From Rhodobacter viridis (GTDB lineage Bacteria > Pseudomonadota > Alphaproteobacteria > Rhodobacterales > Rhodobacteraceae): a stretch of DNA of 64,000 nucleotides. Position numbers and translations under genes: made by a program. The stretch is taken from assembly GCF_003217355.1 (NCBI RefSeq), contig NZ_QJTK01000007.1, forward strand, positions 1-64,000. The letters run 5' to 3'. This document shows positions 54,891-62,609 of the stretch, one piece after another. Position 1 is the first letter of the stretch. Each line of letters opens with the position of its first letter. Under the pieces are notes generated by a model. That model did not search any database, was not told the DNA's origin, and worked only from the letters and a program-made list of their open reading frames with translations.

Positions 54891-55967
54891 ATGAGCCGCG
54901 CCGCCGCCACCGCCCGCTATTGGCGCGCCGATCCCGACCGGGACCGGCTGATCTGCGAATTGTGCCCACGCTTTTGCGCCCTTGGGCCGGATCAGCGCGG
55001 GATGTGTTTCGTGCGCAAGCGCGCGGGCGGCCAGATCGTTCTCGACACCTGGGACCGGTCGTCGGGCTTCTGTCTCGATCCGATCGAAAAGAAGCCGCTC
55101 AACCATTTCCTGCCCGGCACCTCGGTCCTGTCGTTCGGCACGGCGGGCTGCAACCTCGCCTGCAAGTTTTGCCAAAACCACGACATCTCGAAAAGCCGCG
55201 AGACGGCGCGGCTGTCGCAGGTGGCGACGGCCGAGAGCATCGCGAATGCCGCGCGCACTGCCGGGGCGGCGTCGATCGCCTTCACCTACAACGACCCGGT
55301 GATCTTTGCCGAATATGCGCTGGAGGTGGCCGAGGCCGCCCATGCGAAGGGCGTGAAGACGGTCGCGGTGACGGCGGGCTACATCTGCCCCGAACCGCGG
55401 GCTGAGTTCTTTGCCGGGATGGATGCGGCGAATATCGATCTGAAGGCCTTCTCGGAGGACTTCTACTGGAAGCTCACCGGCGCGCATCTGGCCCCGGTGC
55501 TGGAGACGATCGAATATGCGGTGAAGGAAACCCGCTGCTGGGTGGAGCTGACGACGCTGCTGATCCCCGGGCAGAATGACTCCGAGGCCGAGATCGCGTC
55601 GCTGTCCGACTGGGTGCTCGACCGGCTCGGCCCCGACGTGCCGCTGCATTTTTCCGCCTTCCACCCGGCCTTCCGCATGCCCGATCTGCCGCCGACCCCG
55701 CCCGAGACGTTGTTTCGGGCGCGTGACAGGGCGAGGGCCGCGGGGCTGCATCACGTCTATGTCGGCAACGTCCATGCGAAACCGGCGCAATCGAGCTATT
55801 GTGCGGGCTGCGGTGCGCTGGTGATCGGGCGGGACTGGTATCGGCTTTCGGACTGGCATCTGACCGCGGACGGACATTGCCAAAGCTGCGGTGCGGCTTT
55901 CGCCGGGGTGATCGACGGCCCGCCCGGGGACTGGGGACCGAAGCGGCAGCCGGTGCGGATCGTGTGA
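54891..55967 (+). CDS. AmmeMemoRadiSam system radical SAM enzyme
   Basis: This 358-residue radical SAM enzyme is related to the PflA-like activases. The [4Fe-4S] ligands are Cys87, Cys91 and Cys94 (GCNLACKFCQNHDIS). An N-terminal cysteine block (Cys22, Cys25, Cys29, Cys39; CELCPRFC) and a C-terminal zinc-ribbon-like pair (YCAGCG, HCQSCG) suggest further metal sites. It diverges from the MEMO-AMMECR1 gene. The ATG at 54891 is used; an in-frame TTG at 54876 is also open. Its substrate, presumably a protein or small molecule, is unknown. Confidence 0.92.
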   Translation: MSRAAATARYWRADPDRDRLICELCPRFCALGPDQRGMCFVRKRAGGQIVLDTWDRSSGFCLDPIEKKPLNHFLPGTSVLSFGTAGCNLACKFCQNHDISKSRETARLSQVATAESIANAARTAGAASIAFTYNDPVIFAEYALEVAEAAHAKGVKTVAVTAGYICPEPRAEFFAGMDAANIDLKAFSEDFYWKLTGAHLAPVLETIEYAVKETRCWVELTTLLIPGQNDSEAEIASLSDWVLDRLGPDVPLHFSAFHPAFRMPDLPPTPPETLFRARDRARAAGLHHVYVGNVHAKPAQSSYCAGCGALVIGRDWYRLSDWHLTADGHCQSCGAAFAGVIDGPPGDWGPKRQPVRIV

Positions 55968-55988
55968 GGGCAGTTCGGGCGGAAAAGG

Positions 55989-56008
55989 AAAGGCCGAGGG
56001 CCTTTGGG
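55989..56008 (+). terminator. Weak stem-loop after the radical SAM gene
   Basis: AAAGGCC (55989-55995), loop GAG, GGCCTTT (55999-56005), perfect 7-bp stem with T residues at its 3' side, 22 bases after the stop. Confidence 0.45.
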
Positions 56009-56071
56009 CCCCCGGCGGTCAGGGGGCAGATGTCGCGCATGACCGAGGCAATGGCCTCGGCCAATCACGCC

Positions 56072-56893
56072 CTATCGAAGCTTCTTGCGCATCCGCCCCC
56101 CGGGCAGCGTTTCCGGCGCGGGGGCGCTTGGGTCGTGCATCGCCCGGACCCGCGTCTCGGCCGAGCGGATCAGATCGGGAATCAGATCCGCCTCGGGCAG
56201 GTTCTTCCAGTATTTCTGTGGCATATGCGATTTCATCGCCTTCACCATCAGCCGCGCCGGGTTGAAGATCGAGGCGAAATAGACTCGCCACAGCTCCTCG
56301 GCCGCGTCCTTCGGCGGCGGCTGGCGGGCCTCGGTTTCCTCGATCCGCATCTCGCCCGCCTCGCAACGCGCGGTGAGCGTGGGGGTGGCGATGAGCCAGT
56401 CCATGTCGCCGAACCGGCGCGCGAAAAACGGCGCGGCGGCTTCAAGAACGGGATGGTCCGGCTCGAACCAGGCGGCAAAGGCGCGCCGATTGGCCCCGGG
56501 GGGCGACACCTCGCGAAAGCGCACGAAGCCATGCATCTTGTGGATTTCGCGCCCGACCGCCTTTTGCTGATCGAGAAGCCGTCGCATCAGCGGGTCCGAC
56601 CGGTCTCCCCAGCGGACCTCCCGCTTTGACAGCCGCAGCACCAGCGCATGGGCGCGCGAAAACCGCTCGGGGTCGGAATGCAACAGCGCCATCTCGATTC
56701 CGTCCACCGCCTCGAGCGAAAGCATCAGCGGCGTCGCGACACCGGGCGCCGGGGCTGCGGTTGCGAACAGATCGGGGGCGGCCGCGCCCACCGACCAGAT
56801 CACCGCCTGCGGATCGATACCCGCGGCGGCGAGCTTGCGCACCTGCTGCCGCCAGGCGGCCACAGTGCCGATGCGGGGCAGGGTGATCTGCAT
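56072..56893 (-). CDS. DUF4130-domain, putative DNA-metabolism protein (TIGR03915 type)
   Basis: This 273-residue protein has the DUF4130 region from about 85 on (VLRLSKREVRWGDRSDPLMRRL, KMHGFVRFREVS, AAWFEPDHPVLEAAAPFFARRF). It is of the type always encoded with a radical SAM protein and sometimes fused to a UdgX-like uracil-DNA-binding domain. No such fusion is present here. The ATG at 56893 overlaps the stop of the upstream radical SAM gene (TGATG), so the two are translationally coupled. Role inferred from association: DNA repair or modification. Confidence 0.85.
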   Translation of the reverse strand: MQITLPRIGTVAAWRQQVRKLAAAGIDPQAVIWSVGAAAPDLFATAAPAPGVATPLMLSLEAVDGIEMALLHSDPERFSRAHALVLRLSKREVRWGDRSDPLMRRLLDQQKAVGREIHKMHGFVRFREVSPPGANRRAFAAWFEPDHPVLEAAAPFFARRFGDMDWLIATPTLTARCEAGEMRIEETEARQPPPKDAAEELWRVYFASIFNPARLMVKAMKSHMPQKYWKNLPEADLIPDLIRSAETRVRAMHDPSAPAPETLPGGRMRKKLR

Positions 56894-58122
56894 CAAAAGA
56901 GGCTCAGCTGTTCCGGTGCCGGGGCGAAGCGCGCGCGCAGGTTCGCGTCATCGGGCAGGGCGCGGGGCGACCAGCCGGGCAGGGTGATGAAGGGCTCGGC
57001 ATGTTTCAGGACGCAGCCGATGGCGAGCAGGTCTTCGTAGCGCAGGGTGCGGTGACGCCGCGCCTTCAGGATGCGCTCGACACTGCGCGGCCCGATGCCG
57101 GGGATGCGCAACAACATCTCTCGGGGCGCGCGGTTCACATCGACCGGAAAGAGCGCCCGATGCGCCAAGGCCCAGGCCAGTTTCGGGTCGATCTGCAGAT
57201 CGAGCATGCCGGTCGGCGGGGCAATCTCGGTCGCATCAAACCCGTAGTTCCGCATCAGCCAATCGGCCTGATAAAGCCGGTGTTCGCGCACCAGAGGCGG
57301 CTGGATCAAGGGCAGCATCCGCGACGCATCGGGGATCGGCGAGAACGCCGAGTAATAGACCCGGCGCAGCGCGAAGCGATTGTAAAGATGCGAGGATTTC
57401 CGCAGGATCTCGCCATCCGTCGCGGGATCGGCGCCGACGATCATCTGCGTCGATTGCCCGGCGGGGGCAAAGCGCGGCGCCCGCGTGCCGCGCGCGGTGC
57501 GATCCTTCGCAGCCTCGCCGCGCGCCTTCACCTCGGCCATCGCGCCGTGGATCGTCTGCACCGATTTCTCCGGCGCGAGCTGCGTCAGCGCGGTTTCCGT
57601 CGGCAGTTCGACATTGATCGACAGCCGGTCGGCCCATTTTCCCGCCTCGGCGATCAGCTCGGGTGCGGCATCGGGGATGGTCTTCAGATGGATATAGCCG
57701 CGGAAATGCTCGCGCTCGCGCAGGGTGCGGGCGACGCGGACCATTTCCGACATCGTGTCATCGGGCGAGCGGATGATGCCCGAGGACAGGAACAGCCCCT
57801 CGATATAGTTGCGGCGGTAGAATTCAAGCGTCAGGCTGACGACCTCTTCGACGCTGAACCGCGCCCGTTCGACCCGGCTCGAGACCCGGTTGATGCAATA
57901 GGCGCAGTCGTAGATGCAGAAATTCGTCAGCAGCACTTTCAGCAGCGAGATGCAGCGGCCATCGGGCGCCCAGGCGTGGCAGATGCCCGCGCCGGTGGTC
58001 GAGCCGATCCCCTTGCCATCGCGCGAGCCGCGCCGTTCGCCGCCCGACGACGCGCAGGAGGCGTCATATTTCGCGGCGTCGGCCAGAATCGACAGTTTCT
58101 CGGGCAGGGTGCGTTGAACCAT
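56893..58122 (-). CDS. Putative DNA modification/repair radical SAM protein with HhH motif and clamp-binding tail
   Basis: This 409-residue radical SAM protein has cluster ligands Cys69, Cys73 and Cys76 (NFCIYDCAYCINR). The rest of the barrel follows, then a helix-hairpin-helix DNA-binding motif (LRIPGIGPRSVERILKAR, about 345-362). Its last five residues are QLSLF (405-409), which matches the bacterial beta sliding clamp binding motif. An SOS box lies two bases before its ATG. The first gene of a two-gene unit with a DUF4130 protein. Substrate unknown. Confidence 0.88.
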   Translation of the reverse strand: MVQRTLPEKLSILADAAKYDASCASSGGERRGSRDGKGIGSTTGAGICHAWAPDGRCISLLKVLLTNFCIYDCAYCINRVSSRVERARFSVEEVVSLTLEFYRRNYIEGLFLSSGIIRSPDDTMSEMVRVARTLREREHFRGYIHLKTIPDAAPELIAEAGKWADRLSINVELPTETALTQLAPEKSVQTIHGAMAEVKARGEAAKDRTARGTRAPRFAPAGQSTQMIVGADPATDGEILRKSSHLYNRFALRRVYYSAFSPIPDASRMLPLIQPPLVREHRLYQADWLMRNYGFDATEIAPPTGMLDLQIDPKLAWALAHRALFPVDVNRAPREMLLRIPGIGPRSVERILKARRHRTLRYEDLLAIGCVLKHAEPFITLPGWSPRALPDDANLRARFAPAPEQLSLF

Positions 58123-58124
58123 GT

Positions 58125-58139
58125 GTTCACACTATGTTC
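58125..58139. promoter_or_regulatory. LexA (SOS) box, GTTC-N7-GTTC
   Basis: GTTC (58125-58128), seven bases ACACTAT, GTTC (58136-58139): an exact match to the direct-repeat LexA box of Rhodobacter and other alphaproteobacteria. It ends 2 bases from the start codon of the radical SAM gene, so LexA would block its expression until DNA damage. Confidence 0.85.
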
Positions 58140-58158
58140 ACGTTCGCCCGAAATCAAG

Positions 58159-58752
58159 TCAGGTCATCCGGGCCAGATCCGCGATGTTGCGCGCCCCCAT
58201 CTTGGCCAGCACGCGCGAGCGATGCACCTCGACCGTGCGCATGGCGATACCGAGCCGGTCGGCGATCTGCTTGTTCATCAGCCCTTCCAGCATCAGCGCC
58301 ATCACCTCGGCCTCGCGCGCGGAAAGGCTCGCCCGCCGCGCCGCCACAGCCTCGCGGGCCTGGGCCTCGGCCAGACGGCCCTCATGCGCCGCGATCGCGG
58401 CCAGCGCGATATCGACGATATGATTGTCGTTGAAGGGTTTTTCGACGAAATCGAAGGCCCCGGATTTCAGCGACTGCACGGCCAGCGGCACATCGGCATG
58501 GCCAGTCAGAAAGATCACCGGCGGCACCAGCCCTTCGGGGCGGGCCTGCAACGCATCCAGAAGCTGTGGCCCCGACATCCCCTCCATCCGCACATCGAGA
58601 ATCAGACAGCCGCAATCGGCCAGCGGCCATTCCGCCAGCAGATCCTCGCCCGAGGCCCAGGTCCGGGTCGCGATCCCGCGCGAGGCAAAGAGAAACCCCA
58701 GACTGTCGCGCAGGCTTTCCTCGTCATCGACGATGTGGACGGTGAAACTCAT
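58159..58752 (-). CDS. dctR: DctR, response regulator for C4-dicarboxylate transport
   Basis: This 197-residue regulator of the FixJ type has an N-terminal receiver with acidic Asp10/Asp11, phospho-acceptor Asp53 (LILDVRMEGMSG) and Lys105. The C-terminal LuxR/GerE helix-turn-helix follows (about 142-190; SAREAEVMALMLEGLMNKQIA). In R. capsulatus DctR activates dctPQM in response to DctS. Its ATG overlaps the dctS stop by four bases. Confidence 0.96.
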   Translation of the reverse strand: MSFTVHIVDDEESLRDSLGFLFASRGIATRTWASGEDLLAEWPLADCGCLILDVRMEGMSGPQLLDALQARPEGLVPPVIFLTGHADVPLAVQSLKSGAFDFVEKPFNDNHIVDIALAAIAAHEGRLAEAQAREAVAARRASLSAREAEVMALMLEGLMNKQIADRLGIAMRTVEVHRSRVLAKMGARNIADLARMT

Positions 58753-60719
58753 GCCGGGGCCCCCTCCTGCGGGACGGGCAGGGTGACGGTGAAGATGGTG
58801 CCGCCGCCCGCGCGGGGGCCGTGCGACAGGCTGCCGTGATGCAGCTCGAGGATCGAGCGGCAGATGTTCAGCCCCATCCCCATGCCCTCGGATTTGGTCG
58901 AGGTGAAGGGGTCGAACAGGCTCGCGGCCACGGCGTCGGAAATGCCCGGGCCGCGGTCCATCACCTCGATCGTGACGCTGGCCCCGGCGCGGGCGACGCG
59001 CACAGTCAGGTCGTAGCCGGTGCGGGGGCCTTCGGCCATCGCCTCGATGCCGTTGCGGATCAGATTGACCAGAACCTGCTCGATCAGGATGCGGTCGGCC
59101 TGCACCTCGGGCAGGCGGCCTTCGATCAGCGAGGCCAGTTTCACCCGATGCTCGCGCGCGGCGGGGGCGGTGATCGACAGCGCCTCCGCCAGCACCTCGG
59201 AGAGATCGAGGGGCGCGAGCTGCGGCGTGCGTTTCTTCACGAAATCCTGCACCCGGCGGATGACCAGCCCGGCGCGCCGCGCCTGCGCGCCCATCTTCTC
59301 AAAGGCTTGCCGCAGCATCCCCAGGTTTGGCTCGGGCTGATCGAACAGGTTCAGCCCCCCGGCGGCATAAGAGGCGATGGCGGCCAGCGGCTGATTGAGT
59401 TCATGCGCCAGCGTCGAGGCCATCTCGCCCAAGGTCACCAGCCGCCCGGTGCGGGCGAGGCTTTCGTCCTGCGCGCGGGCCAGCCGTGCCGCCTGTTTCG
59501 CCTGCGTGATGTCGATCACCGAGCCCATCCAGCCGCGATGCTTGCCGCCCGCGTCGATCAGCGGCGCCTCATAGACCTGCACCTCGATTTCCGAGCCATC
59601 CGAGCGGCGGAACCGGGTCTCGAAGGCCTGCGGCACCGGCTGACCTTCGATCAGCTGGCGCTGCCGGGCGAGGGTTTCTTCCAGAATGTCGGGCGCCCAA
59701 TAGGGCATCGGCTGGGCGCGACCGACCAGCTCCTCGGCGCTCAGGCCCACCAGTTTGCAAAAGGCGCCATTCACGTAAAGGATGCGGCCCGAAAGATCCT
59801 TGGCCCGCATCCCCACGGTCAGGCTTTCCTCCATCGCGCGGCGAAAGGCCATCTCGGCGCGCAGACGCTCTTCGGCGCTGCGGCGGCGGACGGCGTTGCG
59901 ATGCAGCACGGCAAGCGCCAGCACCGCAAAGACCGAGAGCGCCCCGATCGCCGCCAGCAGCGCCGTGCTGCCAAAGGCATCGGGTGCGTCATAGGCCATG
60001 ATTTCGAGCGTCGTTCCGGCGAGCGGCGGATCGAAGCTGATGCCGTGGCGCGGCGCGGCTTCGGCCACCGCGCGACGGGCACGTTCGGCCAGAACGCCCG
60101 AGGTGTCGGAGATCCGCACCCCATATTGCTCGGCGATCCACCACGGCAGATGACGTTCGAGCATCATCGGCAGCGACACCGTGGCGACCACCACGCCGCC
60201 CGAAGACGAGACCCGTTCGGCCATCGTCACCAGACCGTTGCGCACTGGCCCATAGACCGGCCGCGTGGGCAGGGCACCCGAGGCAAGCACCTGTTTCGCC
60301 AAGGCTTCCTCTGCCTGCCCCGCCCCCTCCGGCACGGCGGCGACTAGGTGGCCCGTCGCATCATACCAACGCAGGCCCAGTGTCTCGGGATTGGCGGTCA
60401 GATGCAGCCGGGCGCGGGCGGAAAGTGCCTCCTGCGGCGTCCCGGCACTGGCATCGAGCGCCAGCCGCACCAGCAGATCCTCGTCCACCGACATCTGAAA
60501 GCGCAGGGTTTGTTCGACCCAAAGCGCATCGGTGGCCAGTTTCGCCCGGGCACGTGCGGCATCGGATTGCGCCACGACATAGAGAAGCGCCCCCACCAGC
60601 ATCACCAGCGCGACGATGGCAACAAGCGGGATCAGCGCCAGCACATCCGGCTTGCGCGCGCCAAGCAGGCCCGGAACGGTCCAGACCTCGGCGCCCGCAG
60701 GGGCAGAACCGCTGTGCAA
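58749..60719 (-). CDS. dctS: DctS, sensor histidine kinase for C4-dicarboxylates
   Basis: The frame gives 656 residues with two membrane helices (about 28-50 and 252-272). A periplasmic sensor domain lies between them, then a PAS domain (about 295-405), HisKA with His439 (TLAHELNQPLAAI), and an HATPase domain (NLIRNGIEAM, DRGPGISD, GMGMGLNI). The frame starts with TTG at 60719; no in-frame ATG lies between the promoter region and this codon, so the start is uncertain. It pairs with DctR. Confidence 0.93.
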   Translation of the reverse strand: MHSGSAPAGAEVWTVPGLLGARKPDVLALIPLVAIVALVMLVGALLYVVAQSDAARARAKLATDALWVEQTLRFQMSVDEDLLVRLALDASAGTPQEALSARARLHLTANPETLGLRWYDATGHLVAAVPEGAGQAEEALAKQVLASGALPTRPVYGPVRNGLVTMAERVSSSGGVVVATVSLPMMLERHLPWWIAEQYGVRISDTSGVLAERARRAVAEAAPRHGISFDPPLAGTTLEIMAYDAPDAFGSTALLAAIGALSVFAVLALAVLHRNAVRRRSAEERLRAEMAFRRAMEESLTVGMRAKDLSGRILYVNGAFCKLVGLSAEELVGRAQPMPYWAPDILEETLARQRQLIEGQPVPQAFETRFRRSDGSEIEVQVYEAPLIDAGGKHRGWMGSVIDITQAKQAARLARAQDESLARTGRLVTLGEMASTLAHELNQPLAAIASYAAGGLNLFDQPEPNLGMLRQAFEKMGAQARRAGLVIRRVQDFVKKRTPQLAPLDLSEVLAEALSITAPAAREHRVKLASLIEGRLPEVQADRILIEQVLVNLIRNGIEAMAEGPRTGYDLTVRVARAGASVTIEVMDRGPGISDAVAASLFDPFTSTKSEGMGMGLNICRSILELHHGSLSHGPRAGGGTIFTVTLPVPQEGAPA

Positions 60720-60772
60720 GCGCTTTGAAATGGCACATCCCTCCCTTTGGTTTGGTCATAACATGTCTTCCG

Positions 60773-60815
60773 ATTGCGGAAAGCCGCAATAGCGTTGCGC
60801 AAGGATCTTGCGCAA
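60773..60815. promoter_or_regulatory. Two inverted repeats in the dctS-dctP intergenic region
   Basis: ATTGCGG-AAAG-CCGCAAT (60773-60790) is a perfect 7-bp dyad. TTGCGCAAG-GAT-CTTGCGCAA (60795-60815) is a perfect 9-bp dyad. They lie 47-89 bases before the dctP ATG, between divergent regulator and transporter genes. They are the most likely DctR binding sites or part of the dctP promoter. Both share TTGCG half-sites. Confidence 0.6.
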
Positions 60816-60861
60816 GAAGGCCGCGGCCCGCCGTGGAGAGCGGGAACCGGAGGAGAATCAC

Positions 60862-61863
60862 ATGTTGACCCGTCGCATCCTTGGCGCCCTTGTCGGCGCC
60901 ACCGCCCTCAGCCTTGCGCTGTCCGTCCCGGCCCTTGCCGAGCCGATCGTGATCAAGTTCAGCCATGTCGTCGCCCCCGACACGCCCAAGGGCAAGGGCG
61001 CCGCGAAGTTCGAGGAACTGGCCGAGAAATACACCAACGGCGCGGTGGACGTGGAGGTTTACCCCAACAGCCAGCTCTACAAGGACAAGGAAGAACTTGA
61101 AGCGCTGCAACTCGGGGCCGTGCAGATGCTCGCCCCGTCGCTGGCGAAATTCGGGCCCCTTGGCGTGCAGGATTTCGAGGTCTTCGATCTGCCCTACATC
61201 TTCAAGGACTACGAAGCGCTGCACAAGGTGACCCAGGGCGAAGCGGGCAAGATGCTGCTGTCGAAACTGGAAGCCAAGGGCATCACCGGGCTGGCCTTCT
61301 GGGACAACGGTTTCAAGATCATGTCGGCGAACAGCCCGCTCAACACCCCCGATGATTTTCTGGGTCTGAAGATGCGCATCCAGTCCTCGAAAGTGCTCGA
61401 GGCCGAGATGAACGCGCTTGGCGCCGTGCCGCAGGTGATGGCTTTCAGCGAAGTCTATCAGGCGCTGCAGACGGGCGTTGTCGACGGGACCGAAAACCCG
61501 CCCTCGAACATGTTCACGCAGAAGATGAACGAGGTGCAGAAGCACGCCACCGTCTCGAACCACGGATACCTTGGCTATGCGGTGATCGTGAACAAGCAGT
61601 TCTGGGACGGGCTGCCGGCCGATGTGCGCACGGGGCTTGAAAAGGCGATGGCGGAATCGACCGATTACGCGAACGGCATCGCCCGCGAGGAAAACGAAAA
61701 GGCTCTGGCCGCGATGAAGGCCGCGGGCACGACCGAGTTCCACGAGCTGACCGCCGAAGAGCGCGCAGCCTGGGAGGAAGCTCTGGCCCCGGTGGCCGAC
61801 GAGATGGCAGACCGGATCGGCGCCGAGACCATCGCCGCGGTGAAAGCCGCCACCGCCGAGTAA
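60862..61863 (+). CDS. dctP: DctP, periplasmic C4-dicarboxylate-binding protein
   Basis: This 333-residue TRAP-T solute receptor has a signal peptide cut after ALA26 (SVPALA-EPIV). The conserved Arg of the TRAP family is in the GLKMRIQSSKV segment and binds a substrate carboxylate; VVDGTENPPSN follows. It binds malate, succinate and fumarate. GGAGGAGAATCAC precedes the ATG at 60862. First gene of dctPQM, regulated by DctS/DctR. Confidence 0.97.
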   Translation: MLTRRILGALVGATALSLALSVPALAEPIVIKFSHVVAPDTPKGKGAAKFEELAEKYTNGAVDVEVYPNSQLYKDKEELEALQLGAVQMLAPSLAKFGPLGVQDFEVFDLPYIFKDYEALHKVTQGEAGKMLLSKLEAKGITGLAFWDNGFKIMSANSPLNTPDDFLGLKMRIQSSKVLEAEMNALGAVPQVMAFSEVYQALQTGVVDGTENPPSNMFTQKMNEVQKHATVSNHGYLGYAVIVNKQFWDGLPADVRTGLEKAMAESTDYANGIAREENEKALAAMKAAGTTEFHELTAEERAAWEEALAPVADEMADRIGAETIAAVKAATAE

Positions 61864-61870
61864 GACCCTC

Positions 61871-61899
61871 GGGCGGCTCCGATCGGGGCCGCCCTTTTT
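61871..61899 (+). terminator. Stem-loop with T-run between dctP and dctQ
   Basis: GGGCGGCTCC (61871-61880), loop GATC, GGGGCCGCCC (61885-61894), one T-G pair, followed by TTTTT. It begins 8 bases after the dctP stop inside the operon. It probably causes partial termination, so that DctP is made in excess over the membrane subunits, or stabilises the dctP mRNA 3' end. Confidence 0.75.
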
Positions 61900-61924
61900 C
61901 CTTTCCTGCCAGACGGGGGCCGCC

Positions 61925-62608
61925 ATGCTGCGCATCCTCGACCGGGCCGAAGAGGTGCTGATCGCCGCGCTCATCGCGACGGCGACGGTGCTGATCTTTG
62001 TCTCGGTCACCCATCGTTTCACCCTTGGCTTCGTCGCCGATGGCGTTGGCTTCTTTCGCAGCCACGGCATGGCCGGGGCCGCTGCCACGACGAAAAGCGT
62101 TTACATGACGCTGCGCGGCATCAACCTCGTCTGGGCGCAGGAGCTGTGCATCATCCTTTTCGTCTGGATGGCGAAGTTCGGCGCGGCTTACGGCGTGCGC
62201 ACCGGCATCCATGTCGGCATCGACGTGCTGATCAACCGCCTTGCCGCGCCGCAACGCCGTTTCTTCATCCTGCTCGGCCTTGGGGCAGGGGCGCTCTTCA
62301 CCGGCATCATCGCGACGCTCGGCGCGAATTTCGTGCATCACATGTACAATGCCTCCTCGACCTCGCCCGATCTCGAGCTGCCGATGTGGCTCGTCTATCT
62401 GGCGATCCCGATGGGCTCGTCGCTGATGTGCTTCCGCTTCCTGCAGGTGGCGTATTCCTTTGCCCGCACCGGCGAGCTGCCGCACCATGACCATGGCCAT
62501 GTCGATGGTGTCGACACCGAGGACGAGGGCATCGACGCCGAGGGTGACGTGATCCTGCACTCGCCGCTGACGCCGCGCGACCTTGTCGAAAAACCGAAGG
62601 ACAACTGA
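61925..62608 (+). CDS. dctQ: DctQ, small membrane subunit of the TRAP transporter
   Basis: This 227-residue protein has four membrane helices and the DctQ family layout (LDRAEEVLIAALIATATVL, WAQELCIILFVWMAKFGAAYGVR, GIHVGIDVLI). A charged histidine/aspartate-rich C-terminal tail (HHDHGHVDGVD) follows. It links the receptor DctP to the channel DctM. The stop precedes the dctM ATG by 1 base. Confidence 0.96.
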   Translation: MLRILDRAEEVLIAALIATATVLIFVSVTHRFTLGFVADGVGFFRSHGMAGAAATTKSVYMTLRGINLVWAQELCIILFVWMAKFGAAYGVRTGIHVGIDVLINRLAAPQRRFFILLGLGAGALFTGIIATLGANFVHHMYNASSTSPDLELPMWLVYLAIPMGSSLMCFRFLQVAYSFARTGELPHHDHGHVDGVDTEDEGIDAEGDVILHSPLTPRDLVEKPKDN

Positions 62609-62609
62609 C

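Noticed and set aside
60720-60861. A sigma-54 promoter in front of dctP (TGGCAC near 60731)
   Set aside because: The matching TTGCW element at the right spacing is missing; in R. capsulatus the dct genes are controlled by the FixJ-type DctR, not by an NtrC-like protein.
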